Positions 63,662 through 64,000 of a stretch of DNA of 64,000 bases are shown piece after piece. The position numbers were made by a program, and so were the translations under genes. This DNA is from an uncultured Clostridia bacterium (GTDB lineage Bacteria > Bacillota > Clostridia > Oscillospirales > Ruminococcaceae), in NCBI GenBank assembly GCA_945876435.1, contig CAMCOD010000004.1, forward strand, positions 1 through 64,000, read 5' to 3'. Below the pieces are notes generated by a model that searched no databases, had not been told where the DNA came from, and saw nothing but the letters and a program-made list of their open reading frames with translations. Each line of letters begins with the position of its first letter. The stretch's first letter is position 1.

Positions 63662-64000
63662 ATGTTGTTCGCCGATTCCTATCTTCAGTCCGTTTATGAC
63701 CGCACAGCTGCCCGAAATCCCAATGAGCCTGAGTTTTTGCAGGCGGTTGGAGAAGTACTTCGTTGCCTTGAACCTGTGATCCAACGTCGTCCGGAGCTGC
63801 AGCGTCATGCCATTCTGGAGCGCATGACCGAGCCGGACCGTTTTCTGCAATTCCGGGTAGCTTGGCAGGATGACAGCGGAAATATCCAAGTAAATCGGGG
63901 CTACCGGGTACAGTTCAATTCCGCCATTGGTCCCTACAAAGGCGGCCTGCGCTTCCACCCCTCGGTAAACGCTTCCATTATCAAATTCCTGGGCTTTGAA
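63662..64000 (+). CDS. gdhA: NADP-type glutamate dehydrogenase, N-terminal part (runs off the window)
   Basis: LFADSYLQSVYDRTAARNPNEPEFLQAVGEVL...FRVAWQDDSGNIQVNRGYRVQFNSAIGPYKGGLRFHPSVNASIIKFLGFE. Confidence 0.95.
   Translation, partial: MLFADSYLQSVYDRTAARNPNEPEFLQAVGEVLRCLEPVIQRRPELQRHAILERMTEPDRFLQFRVAWQDDSGNIQVNRGYRVQFNSAIGPYKGGLRFHPSVNASIIKFLGFE

Overview
This 64 kb window looks like an ordinary Clostridia-like chromosome (the lineage is inferred from gene order and protein style only). It starts with a complete rpoB-rpoC-rpsL-rpsG-fusA-tuf cluster on the minus strand and ends inside a GDH-like gene next to RNase P RNA. Between them are metK behind a SAM-I riboswitch, a RibU-type ECF component behind an FMN riboswitch, class III FBPase, PBP1A, recG, rnr, secG, tRNA-Lys(UUU), tRNA-Leu(UAA), several ABC transporters, and a LytS/YesN-type two-component pair. 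I found no CRISPR array, prophage or intact mobile element. The strongest non-routine signals are: (i) an amidohydrolase/oligopeptide-ABC operon at about 31.0-34.9 kb in which every gene carries a different lesion (IS30-type remnant plus 5' truncation, a G7 homopolymer frameshift, an Arg in the OppD Walker A motif, and an oppF start fused out of frame to the tail of an ABC exporter at a 12-nt junction); (ii) beside it, an apparently intact DUF969-DUF979-M29 peptidase-Pcp locus; (iii) a missed Cys-rich small ORF between a response regulator and a GNAT gene that seems to start at AUA; (iv) a CAT-like gene with a single in-frame TGA. No clearly new defence or mobile system was seen. All family assignments are from reading sequence motifs; no searches were run.
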